Below, one piece after another: positions 42,604 through 50,077 of a stretch of 64,000 bases of DNA. Positions within the stretch are counted from its first letter, which is position 1; each line of letters starts with the position of its first letter. Made by a program: the position numbers and the translations under genes. This DNA comes from DATFES01 sp035457725 (GTDB lineage Bacteria; Pseudomonadota; Alphaproteobacteria; CACIAM-22H2). Under the pieces are notes generated by a model. The model was not told the origin of the DNA and made no database searches. It saw nothing but the letters and a program-made list of their open reading frames with translations. The DNA lies in assembly GCA_035457725.1 (NCBI GenBank), contig DATIBC010000105.1:74780-138779 (forward strand), written 5' to 3'.

Positions 42604-43763
42604 TTCCCCCCTTGGGCGGATTGGCCCGGCGCCGAAGCGCCGATTCTCCCGCTCGGGCGCGCTCCGGGCCGAGTCTTGGACCAGTCGAGAATGCGCGCCA
42701 GCAGGTACATCAGGACGACGCCGGCCGCGGTGACGGAAAGCTGGATCACGAATGAATGGTTAACCTCGGTCAGCGCCACATGCGCCGCGTAGGACAGGAA
42801 GATCCCGAGGCAAAACACCGCCAGCGATTGTCGGCCGCATACGACAACCGGCTTCGACCAACGCCACGCCAGGAAGCGCGAATCGCGGCGCACCAGAGTC
42901 GCGACGACATGGGCAAGGGCGAGGAAATTGATCAGGCGCAGCGGCCCGAGACCGGTCTTGTCGCCGATCGCGCGCGTGAAGGCGACGATTTCGGCGGGGG
43001 AACGATCGAGGAGGTAGAGAATCGTCAGCGGCACGCGAACCGCGACGCAAAGCGCCAAGATCGCGCATGACGCGGCGAATACGTCGCGGCGGGCGAGAAA
43101 GGCGACACCACCGTCGAGCGAGGCGCGGCCGAGGATCGCGCCAGCCAGGAACAATAGCTGCCAGGCCAACGGATTGAAGAACCAAACGCCGGCCGGATAC
43201 GTCGATGGATTGAACCGGAAAACCTGCGTCGCCACGTAGATCGCCGCCGAGGCGATCAACACCGTTCGCGGCTGGCGCGCGATGAGCGGCAACAGCACGG
43301 CCAACGTCGCCAGCAGGACGATATACAGCGGCAGTATGTTCATGAACGCCGGCTGGAACGACAAGCTGAGCGCGCGGATTACCGCGATGTGGGGTTCGGC
43401 AAGAAACGCTACGACCCCCATTTCCTCGGCGAACATCTGGTTGTTGGTGCGTTCGGCCGTCCACGACACCTGCGCGGTGAAAATGATGAACACGAAGATG
43501 TGCGCGACGTAGAGCGACCAACACCGGCGCAACACCTGGACCGCGGCGAAGAGCGGGCCGTGCTTGCGCTCGAGCCCGCCGAAAACCACCGCCGCGGTGT
43601 AGCCGGAGATGAATACGAACACCTCGGCCGCGTCGGAGAAGACGACGTTGCCCAGCGTCGTGTAAGCCAGAAGGTTGTCCGGGATGTGGTCGACGAAGAT
43701 GAATATCAGCGCCAGGCCGCGGAAGAAATCGAGACGAACGTCGCGACCTTCGCCGCTCATCAT
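42600..43763 (-). CDS. opgC: OpgC-family membrane acyltransferase
   Basis: A 387-residue polytopic inner-membrane protein of the OpgC family, in characterised members adding succinyl groups to periplasmic glucans. The diagnostic N-terminus RLDFFRGLALIFIFVDHIPDN carries the Arg-Asp and the FVDH histidine; FFNPLAWQLLFLAGAILG lies in the middle; about ten membrane helices are expected. The C-terminal tail is Pro/Gly-rich. It is in a three-gene unit, between a LysE exporter (10-nt gap) and the degenerate SGNH gene (4-bp overlap). The physical pairing resembles acyltransferase-3/SGNH fusions. Confidence 0.88.
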   Translation of the reverse strand: MMSGEGRDVRLDFFRGLALIFIFVDHIPDNLLAYTTLGNVVFSDAAEVFVFISGYTAAVVFGGLERKHGPLFAAVQVLRRCWSLYVAHIFVFIIFTAQVSWTAERTNNQMFAEEMGVVAFLAEPHIAVIRALSLSFQPAFMNILPLYIVLLATLAVLLPLIARQPRTVLIASAAIYVATQVFRFNPSTYPAGVWFFNPLAWQLLFLAGAILGRASLDGGVAFLARRDVFAASCAILALCVAVRVPLTILYLLDRSPAEIVAFTRAIGDKTGLGPLRLINFLALAHVVATLVRRDSRFLAWRWSKPVVVCGRQSLAVFCLGIFLSYAAHVALTEVNHSFVIQLSVTAAGVVLMYLLARILDWSKTRPGARPSGRIGASAPGQSAQGGK

Positions 43764-43773
43764 CGCCGTCCGT

Positions 43774-44400
43774 TCACAACCTCAGCGCCGAAAGATCCCA
43801 CAGCACCGCGCCGGCGAAGGCCAGGATAAGCACTCCGGCGGCCCGGTTGGCCCAGAGCAATCCGTGCTCGTTGAACCGGCCATGGAACATTCCGACCAAC
43901 CCGGTAAGCAGCAGCCACCATGCGAGCGATCCCAAGAAGACGCCGAGGATCAGCAGGCTGTCGTCGAACGTGACGCCGTCGCCGCTGTCGATCCCAAGCG
44001 TGGCAAATATGAACAGGAACGACAAGATCGTGATCGGATTGGTGAGGGTAAGAAACAACGTCGAGGTGAAATCGCCGAGCAGGCTTGCAGGGTCTTTGCC
44101 GGCGGCGACGGTCGGCGGTCCGGCGAGCAACGTGCGCACGCCGAGCACGACCAGCAAGATCGCACCCACGAGGCCGATCCAGAACCGTTCGTGGAGAAGC
44201 AGGCTGGTGACGAACGCCAGACCAAAGGCGGCGATGGCGCCGTAAAACGTGTCGGCAACCGCGGCCCCCAACCCCGAGACGATGCCAGCGAGCCGGCCAT
44301 GAACGAGCGTGCGACGCACGCACAGCACGTTGATCGGACCGACGGGGGCGGCGATCAAGAATCCGACCAGCATCCCCTTGAATAGGATCAGGCCATGCAT
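43774..44400 (-). CDS. LysE-family translocator
   Basis: A 208-residue six-helix exporter with the LysE/RhtB N-terminal motif FLIAAPVGPINVLCVRRTL and the central LTNPITILSFLFIFATLG. Family members export amino acids. It is first in the LysE-OpgC-SGNH unit, 10 nt before the acyltransferase start, so a role in exporting an acyl-related metabolite is conceivable but unsupported. Confidence 0.87.
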   Translation of the reverse strand: MHGLILFKGMLVGFLIAAPVGPINVLCVRRTLVHGRLAGIVSGLGAAVADTFYGAIAAFGLAFVTSLLLHERFWIGLVGAILLVVLGVRTLLAGPPTVAAGKDPASLLGDFTSTLFLTLTNPITILSFLFIFATLGIDSGDGVTFDDSLLILGVFLGSLAWWLLLTGLVGMFHGRFNEHGLLWANRAAGVLILAFAGAVLWDLSALRL

Positions 44401-44484
44401 GCCGCCCTATCATCTCCCAACAGCCTGTCAAACCGGCACTTTTACCGTGAAGCGCCGGATTCGACCAAGCGGCATGTCGCTGTC

Positions 44485-45345
44485 TCAGGCGGCCGGCTCG
44501 AGCGGGAACAACCGGGTCGGCGCGGTCAACTCATCCTGCGTCTCGATAAGCAGTAGATCGGTTGCGCCAGCGTGCGCGGTATGCGCGATGACGTGGTGCA
44601 CGGCAGAAACGGCGCGCTGCACGGCCGAGGCCAGGTCCGGCTGGCGCAAATACCAGCCCAAGAACAAGGCCGAAAAGACGTCGCCGGCGCCGAAGGCGGG
44701 GTGATCGATAAGCGGGGTCGTCATTTGCCAGGCCGCGTCGCGGCCGACCGCGAGGATCGTGAGGCGGTCGACCGGCATATCGGCAAGGCGCAGTCCGGTC
44801 GCAACGATCATCCGACGCGAGCGATCGGCCCCTTTCTCGTGCAGCGCGCGCGTGGCCGCGAGAGCCTCGGCGCGCGTATCGACCCTACGCTGCGTTAGGT
44901 AAGCAAGCTCGAACTGGTTGGGTGTCAGAATATCGGCCGCCGGCGCCGCGATGTCGCGGATGAACTCCGGGATCCCTTCGCGCACGAAGATTCGTCCGCG
45001 GTCGCCGATCACCGGATCGAGCAGCCAAATCGCCTGTCGATTGGCTTGGCGGGCCTGCCGCACCGCGTCGAGCAGGATCGCCCCCTGATCGGCTGCGCCG
45101 AGATACCCCGACAGGACCGCCGCGCAATCGGCGAAAATCCCGAGTTCGCCGAGACCGGCGAGGAGTTCCGCCATCTCCGCCCATGCCGAAGGGCCGCCGC
45201 GCACCGGCCCTCGGCCGGGGTGGTTGGAAAAACGCACCGTGTCGATCGGCCAGACGGCGTGGCCCAATCGTTGCAGGACAAACGCCGCCGCGCGGTTGCC
45301 GACGTGGCCGCAAGCGACCGCGGATTGGATGGAGAGAACATTCAT
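44485..45345 (-). CDS. pdxY: Pyridoxal kinase PdxY
   Basis: Phosphorylates pyridoxal in the vitamin B6 salvage pathway; ribokinase fold, 286 residues. It starts MNVLSIQSAVACGHVGNRAA, with DTVRFSNHPGRG, DPVIGDRGRIFV, and TPNQFELAYLT, and the ATP/Mg motif PAFGAGDVFSALFLGWYL close to the C-terminus with the catalytic Asp. The ATG at 45345 gives the typical N-terminus although spacing to a ribosome site is poor; TTG 45354 is an alternative. Confidence 0.93.
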   Translation of the reverse strand: MNVLSIQSAVACGHVGNRAAAFVLQRLGHAVWPIDTVRFSNHPGRGPVRGGPSAWAEMAELLAGLGELGIFADCAAVLSGYLGAADQGAILLDAVRQARQANRQAIWLLDPVIGDRGRIFVREGIPEFIRDIAAPAADILTPNQFELAYLTQRRVDTRAEALAATRALHEKGADRSRRMIVATGLRLADMPVDRLTILAVGRDAAWQMTTPLIDHPAFGAGDVFSALFLGWYLRQPDLASAVQRAVSAVHHVIAHTAHAGATDLLLIETQDELTAPTRLFPLEPAA

Positions 45346-45470
45346 CTCCGGCAAGGCTTACCGCACGGGGCGCGGCTGCGGAAGACGCCGTGCGCCGGCG
45401 GCTTGCGCCGCGCCATCTTCTTCCCTATTGCTTCGGCCAATTGATTACGCCCGCCGAGAAGGAGAGATGC

Positions 45471-46349
45471 ATGCCGCACGCCAAGGCCCGCCCGCGCCGC
45501 AGCGCCCTGTATGTGCCGGGCAGCAACCAGCGTGCCCTCGATAAGGCGCGAACGCTCGACGCCGATGTGTTGCTTTTCGATCTTGAGGATGGGGTCGCGC
45601 CGGATCAGAAAGAGGCGGCGCGCGCCAATATCGCAAATGCATTGATGGCTGGCGGCTACCGCGCCGAAACCGTGATCAGGGTTAACACGCCAACGACGCG
45701 GCAAGGCGCGGGCGACATCAAGGCGGCCGCGCGCTCGGGCGCCGACGCCGTGCTGCTGCCGAAGGTCGAGACCGCGAAGGAGGTCCGCGACGCGGCGCTC
45801 CGCCTCGCCGCTGCCGGTGCGCCGGATTCGATGATGATTTGGTGCATGATCGAGACGCCGCTCGGCGTGCTCCGGGCGCAGGACATCGCCTTTTCGAGCC
45901 CGCATCTCGCCTGCCTGGTCATGGGCACCTCGGATCTCGCCAAGGATCTGCGCGCGCGGCACACCGTCGACCGCCAGCCGGTGTTGGTTTCGCTCAGCTT
46001 GTGCGTGCTAGCGGCTCGCGCGGCCGGCATCGCCATTCTCGACGGCGTTCATCTCGATCTCGACGACGACGCCGGGTTTCTGGCCGCCTGCCGGCAGGGG
46101 GCCGAGCTCGGCTTCGACGGCAAGACGCTGATCCACCCCAAAACGATCGCCGCTGCCAACACCGCTTTCAGCCCGACCGAGGCGGAAATCGCTTGGTCGA
46201 AACGAATCATCGCCGCCCATGGCGATGCGGTGATGAAGGGTCACGGCGTCGCCGTCGTCGATGGCAAGCTGATCGAGAACTTGCACGTCGAGAGCGCCAA
46301 ACGCACGGTGGCGCTGGCCGAGGCAATCGCCGCGCGCGCCCGCGCGTGA
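45471..46349 (+). CDS. CitE-like CoA-ester lyase (HpcH/HpaI family)
   Basis: A 292-residue TIM-barrel lyase or thioesterase acting on malyl-CoA-like esters. Motifs are RSALYVPGSNQRALDKA, LLFDLEDGVAPDQKEAAR, VRVNTP, LLPKVETAKEV, MIETPLGV and GFDGKTLIHPKTI, characteristic of CitE-like proteins. It sits 66 nt before mesaconyl-CoA hydratase, so it is most likely a beta-methylmalyl-CoA/malyl-CoA lyase or the Mcl2-type (3S)-malyl-CoA thioesterase of the ethylmalonyl-CoA pathway. The N-terminus is CitE-like rather than like Mcl1. AGAAGGAGAG ribosome site. Confidence 0.86.
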   Translation: MPHAKARPRRSALYVPGSNQRALDKARTLDADVLLFDLEDGVAPDQKEAARANIANALMAGGYRAETVIRVNTPTTRQGAGDIKAAARSGADAVLLPKVETAKEVRDAALRLAAAGAPDSMMIWCMIETPLGVLRAQDIAFSSPHLACLVMGTSDLAKDLRARHTVDRQPVLVSLSLCVLAARAAGIAILDGVHLDLDDDAGFLAACRQGAELGFDGKTLIHPKTIAAANTAFSPTEAEIAWSKRIIAAHGDAVMKGHGVAVVDGKLIENLHVESAKRTVALAEAIAARARA

Positions 46350-46414
46350 GTCAGGGCGACTTGGCGCATGCCCAATGTCCGCCTGGCCGCGAAGCGCCGT
46401 CGGCGGCGACGCCA

Positions 46415-47455
46415 ATGACCGGCGGCCGCTTCTTCGAGGATTTCCGCCTCGATGAAACGCTGCGCCACGCCACGCCGCGCACGCTTACCGCGGCCGACGC
46501 GGCGCTCTACGTCGCGCTCACCGGTAGCCGGTTCGCGGTCAACAGCTCGGCGCCGTTCGCCCGGGCGCTCGGCTATCCGGATGCCCCGCTCGATGATCTG
46601 CTGGTCTTCAATATCGTCTTCGGCAAAAGCGTGCCCGACATCTCGGTCAACGCCGTCGCCAATCTCGGTTACGCCGAATGCAGGTTCGAAGCGCCGGTCT
46701 ATTCGGGCGACACGCTGGCGGCGCGCTCGACGGTGCTAGGCCTGCGCGAGACTTCGAACGGGCGCGCAGGAATCGTCTGGGTGCGCACCGAGGGCCGCAA
46801 CCAGCGAGGCGAGCTGGTCGTTTCTTATGTGCGGTGGGTGATGGTCGAGAAACGCGATCCGGCCGCGCCTGCTCCGGTCGCGGTCATTCCGCGTTTGGCG
46901 TCGTGCGTTCCGGCCGAGGCGGTGTTGGCTCCGCCGTGGCTCGACCTGAGGCGATACGATTTCGCGGCTGCCGGCAGCGCCCGGCGCTGGGGAAGCTATG
47001 CGCCGGGCGAGCGGATCGACCATGTCGCCGGCATGACGATCGAGGAGGCGGAACACCAGATGGCCACCCGCCTCTATCAGAACACCGCGCAGGTCCATTT
47101 CGACCGGCGCCGGATGGCCGGCGCCAAGTCGGGACGAAGGCTGGTCTATGGCGGGCATATCATGAGTTTGGCCCGCGCGCTGTCCTTCGAGGAGCTCGCC
47201 AATGCGTTTCGGATTGTCGCAATCCATGGCGGCCGCCACGTCGCTCCGGTCGTCGCTGGGGACACGATTTACGCTTGGTCGGAAGTTCGGGAAAAATTCG
47301 CCCTACCGGGGCGCGACGACGTCGCCGCAATGCGCCTTAGGACGATTGCCGCCAAAGACCACCCATGCGCCGATTTTCCGCGAAAAATCGACGCCGACGC
47401 GGATCATCCTGCCGTCGTACTGGAGCTCGATTATACCGTTCTCGTCCCGCGCTGA
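46415..47455 (+). CDS. mch: Mesaconyl-CoA hydratase (tandem MaoC domains)
   Basis: Hydrates mesaconyl-C1-CoA to beta-methylmalyl-CoA, a late step of the ethylmalonyl-CoA pathway for acetyl-CoA assimilation. The 346-residue product matches Mch in length and shows the family order GRFFEDFRLDETLRHATPRT, FGKSVPDISVNAVANLGYAE, VYSGDTLAARS, TIEEAEHQMATRLYQNTAQVHF, LVYGGHIMSLARALSFE and VAGDTIYAWSEV (landmarks). Presence implies a glyoxylate-shunt-free acetate route, although other pathway genes are outside the window. Confidence 0.92.
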   Translation: MTGGRFFEDFRLDETLRHATPRTLTAADAALYVALTGSRFAVNSSAPFARALGYPDAPLDDLLVFNIVFGKSVPDISVNAVANLGYAECRFEAPVYSGDTLAARSTVLGLRETSNGRAGIVWVRTEGRNQRGELVVSYVRWVMVEKRDPAAPAPVAVIPRLASCVPAEAVLAPPWLDLRRYDFAAAGSARRWGSYAPGERIDHVAGMTIEEAEHQMATRLYQNTAQVHFDRRRMAGAKSGRRLVYGGHIMSLARALSFEELANAFRIVAIHGGRHVAPVVAGDTIYAWSEVREKFALPGRDDVAAMRLRTIAAKDHPCADFPRKIDADADHPAVVLELDYTVLVPR

Positions 47456-47579
47456 ACGTGCAAGAAATCTAGGTTTTGCGGGGGAAAACGCGTTTCACAC
47501 AAAATCTGGTTGTTGCGCCGAGTCGGCTGTGATACCTGTGGAGTCGTCAGGTGTGCTGGACCGAACATCGTGCACTTGT

Positions 47580-47633
47580 GCGTCAGGTCGCGCTGGCTCC
47601 GAGACCCGACGCGGATTGTCCGGGCGGGACATG
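47580..47633. repeat. Degenerate repeat, copy 1
   Basis: Starts GCGTCAGG and ends with TGTCC-GGGCG-GGACA, a 5-bp hairpin. It aligns almost base for base with 47739-47790 about 158 nt away. A shorter third version of the left half (CGTCAGGTGTGCTGGACCGA) begins near 47546. Confidence 0.65.
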
Positions 47634-47735
47634 TCTTGCGCTGCCGATGGTGATGCCGGCGTGAACCTCACGGTTCCGTCGGCATCTCATTTTGGGTTAT
47701 TTATAGGATTATTTACCTAGTTTGACGCAACAAGA

Positions 47736-47802
47736 GAGGCGTCAGGCGCGCTGGACCGAGATCCGACGCTAAGTGTCCGGGCGGGACACGACCTGACGCC
47801 TC
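47736..47802. repeat. Palindromic repeat, copy 2
   Basis: GAGGCGTCAGG at the left end is exactly complementary to CCTGACGCCTC at the right end (11 bp). The interior contains a second hairpin, GTGTCC-GGGCG-GGACAC (47773-47789). The 67-bp element would form a branched fold and shares about 52 bp with copy 1, resembling dispersed palindromic intergenic repeats. Confidence 0.7.
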
Positions 47803-48378
47803 AGGAGCCTTGCGGCCCCCGACCCGCGCGAGCCCAAGTGTCCTTTGCCGAGGCTTGTCAGCCGACGTCCCTGGCGCGACGCCCACCGCTTGCCTCCGCA
47901 AAGACGAGGCCCGAAGACCTCGACCTTGGTGCGATCCGCCTTCGCTCTCGCGTCACCCGCCTCGTGCGTCGCGGCCTGCGATGTTGCCATCGCGACCGCC
48001 CGACCCACGCCTGCGATCCTCCCGGGACCGCTGCCGCCGGTCGGACTGCCGGTCTCCGAAGAAACCGACCGCCCCGCGCCGGGGGTAGGGCAACAGCAAG
48101 AGAGACCCGGTTTCGCCGCCCGATGGACGCGCTGCCGGAAGCAGCTTCGGAGCCATCGGGATCAACGACTCGGTCCCTTGCGAGACCGGAGGTCGTTCTG
48201 AAGGAGCTGCCACCGCTTCCGTCGTCACCGCTCCGTTTCGAAGACGGTTCCCCGCCAGGGGCTTTCCGACGAGCTTGCGAAACGGTCCGCTTCCCTCCAT
48301 CGCTCTCGCGTGTCGAGGTAAGCTTCGCAAACTCTCCGGGGGCGAACAATAATAAAAACGAAGAATTGACAAAAATTC

Positions 48379-48439
48379 TGTTGATAAAATTACTGACAAC
48401 ACACAATCGGTCCCGAAACTATCCCCAGTGTTATCCACA
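48379..48439. promoter_or_regulatory. DnaA-box-like cluster beside AT-rich DNA
   Basis: TTATCCACA (48431-48439) equals the strict DnaA box. CTATCCCCA (48419-48427) and TGTTGATAA (48379-48387, reverse of TTATCAACA) are near matches. They adjoin an AT-rich stretch (48345-48400), an arrangement seen in replication origins and DnaA-controlled promoters. Gene strands do not reverse around it, so an origin is doubtful. Confidence 0.3.
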
Positions 48440-48559
48440 GAACTGAAAGTCAATCGAGCCGAAAAATCGACGAAAAGTGAATGGTCGCGAGCGATGCCGG
48501 AGGTGTATCGCTCGATACCAATGGATTCTTCCGGCAGCGCAACAGAGGATGTCTACGCC

Positions 48560-49069
48560 ATGAACGCCGACCAGCTCCGCGCTTTGCAAACGCCTCTCAA
48601 GGACCGCTATCGCGATAGTCCGGCGGCCGCGCTTGTCACGCTGCGTGCCGCGGGAACGCTCGATGACGCCGATATCGTGTGCAAGCTCGACACCGGTCGC
48701 GCGCTGATCGCCGCCGGCTTGCATCCCGCCACCGGCGGCGACGGCGTCGCCGCGTGTTCGGGCGACATGCTGCTGGAAGCGCTCGTCGCCTGCGCCGGCG
48801 TGACGCTCAAGGCGGTGGCCACCGCGCTCGGCATCGCGCTCAAACGCGGCACCGTCCGCGCCGAGGGCGATATCGATTTTCGTGGAACGCTCGGCGTGGC
48901 CAAGGACGCGCCCGTGGGCTTTCGCGACATCAGGCTTCATTTCGACATCGAAAGCGACGCCACGGCCGAACAGGTGGCGACATTGTTCAAACTCACCGAG
49001 CGCTACTGCGTCGTCTATCAAACCCTGCGCAATCCACCGCCGGTTCGCGTCGAGGTGTCGACGGGGTGA
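48560..49069 (+). CDS. OsmC-family protein
   Basis: A 169-residue OsmC-fold protein, whose relatives are thiol peroxidases against organic hydroperoxides. The opening MNADQLRALQTPLKDRYRDSP and the central GDMLLEALVACAGVTLKAVA, containing the peroxidatic-like cysteine, are seen; the second cysteine is in ERYCVVYQTL. I chose the ATG at 48560 since it gives the common start of homologues; an in-frame ATG at 48494 would extend it. It precedes the sdh operon by 180 nt. Confidence 0.85.
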   Translation: MNADQLRALQTPLKDRYRDSPAAALVTLRAAGTLDDADIVCKLDTGRALIAAGLHPATGGDGVAACSGDMLLEALVACAGVTLKAVATALGIALKRGTVRAEGDIDFRGTLGVAKDAPVGFRDIRLHFDIESDATAEQVATLFKLTERYCVVYQTLRNPPPVRVEVSTG

Positions 49070-49249
49070 GGCCATCGATCGCCGGCCCGCGAATCGGTTG
49101 ACCTGCCAAAAGTCGCGGTCTAAACCACTACCACGACGCACACTCCTCGACCGTATGGCGCGTTGTTGGGACGGGCGCGGGATAGATTCCGCCGGCCCCT
49201 CCCGGGACAGATCCCGGCGCGCCAGGGGTCGCAACTCGATAGAGGCGTT

Positions 49250-49672
49250 ATGCCGTCCGAACCGCCGGCCGCCCACCCTTCTCCCGCTGCCCGGCCGTTG
49301 TCGCCGCACATTCAAATTTACAAGCCGCAGCTCACCTCGGTCCTGTCGATCCTGCATCGCATCACCGGCGTGGCGCTTGCCTTAGGCACCGTGTTGCTTG
49401 TTTGGTGGCTGGCCGCCGCCGCCGCGGGCCCGCGCGATTATCGCGCCATGCAGGAGTTCATGGGGTCGGACTTTGGCCTGCTCCTGTTGCTCGGCTGGAG
49501 CGCGGCGTTGTTCTTTCACCTTACGAACGGCATTCGTCACCTGTTTTGGGATGCCGGCCTCGGCTTCGAGTTGAACGCGGTCTACCAGAGCGGATGGTCG
49601 GTCGTCGCGGTCACGCTCGTATTGACGCTCGGCGCATGGCTGCTCGGACTCAGCTATCTCGGGGGCGGCTGA
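49250..49672 (+). CDS. sdhC: Succinate dehydrogenase cytochrome b556 subunit
   Basis: Membrane anchor of complex II, 140 residues with three helices. RPLSPHIQIYKPQLTSVLSILHRITGVAL is the classical SdhC start (order only), with Ser and Arg of the quinone site in SILHRITG and haem-ligand histidine in LFFHLTNGIRHL. AGAGGCG ribosome site. First gene of sdhCDAB; its stop overlaps the sdhD ATG (TGATG). Confidence 0.95.
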   Translation: MPSEPPAAHPSPAARPLSPHIQIYKPQLTSVLSILHRITGVALALGTVLLVWWLAAAAAGPRDYRAMQEFMGSDFGLLLLLGWSAALFFHLTNGIRHLFWDAGLGFELNAVYQSGWSVVAVTLVLTLGAWLLGLSYLGGG

Positions 49673-50070
49673 TGGCGAAATTGACCGGCGCCGACATGCG
49701 ATCTGGACTGGCGCGCGCGCGCGGCTTCGGTTCGGCCAAGGACGGCGTCGCGCATTGGTGGGCGCAGCGCTTGACGGCGCTGGCGCTGATTCCGTTAGCG
49801 TTGTGGTTCGTCGGCTCGATTATCGGTCTGGTCGGCGCCAGTCACTCCGCTGCGCTGGCGTGGATCGGCTCGCCGGCGACGGCGGTTCTATTGATCGTCC
49901 TGATCGCCGCGACGTTTCACCACGCACAACTCGGCGTCCAGGTGGTGATCGAGGACTACGTGCATCAAGAAGGCCTCAAGTTCGCCGCCATCATGATCGT
50001 CAAGGGCGCGGCGATCCTGCTGGCGGTGACGGCGGCACTTGCCGTGCTCAAGATCGCGGTCAAGGGATGA
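49672..50070 (+). CDS. sdhD: Succinate dehydrogenase membrane anchor subunit
   Basis: Second membrane anchor of complex II, 132 residues, three helices. Features include DGVAHWWAQRLTALALIPLALWF and the second quinone/haem region TFHHAQLGVQVVIEDYVH with the expected histidine and Asp-Tyr pair. The start ATG shares one base with the sdhC stop, so it is translationally coupled. Confidence 0.93.
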   Translation: MAKLTGADMRSGLARARGFGSAKDGVAHWWAQRLTALALIPLALWFVGSIIGLVGASHSAALAWIGSPATAVLLIVLIAATFHHAQLGVQVVIEDYVHQEGLKFAAIMIVKGAAILLAVTAALAVLKIAVKG

Positions 50071-50077
50071 TCGGCTG

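Larger units (their letters stand above)
47456..48559. other. 1.1-kb non-coding stretch with repeats, AT-rich at its end
   Basis: No convincing gene lies between mch and the OsmC gene: candidate frames on both strands are compositionally odd and match no family. The first 400 nt hold related 25-65 bp repeats, some palindromic (see 47580 and 47736). A nested inverted repeat GATGCCG ... CGGCATC (47652-47686) could form a hairpin. From 48340 the sequence becomes AT-rich with DnaA-box-like sites. The 47830-48340 part is GC-rich and unexplained. Confidence 0.55.

Noticed and set aside
48345..48440. Chromosomal origin as a firm call
   Set aside because: Only one strict DnaA box, no origin-associated genes nearby, and gene strand bias does not switch here.
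47838..48446. Long open frames on both strands in the gap after mch
   Set aside because: Arg/Pro/Ser-rich translations with no domain, no ribosome site and overlap on opposite strands; typical of open frames by GC bias.
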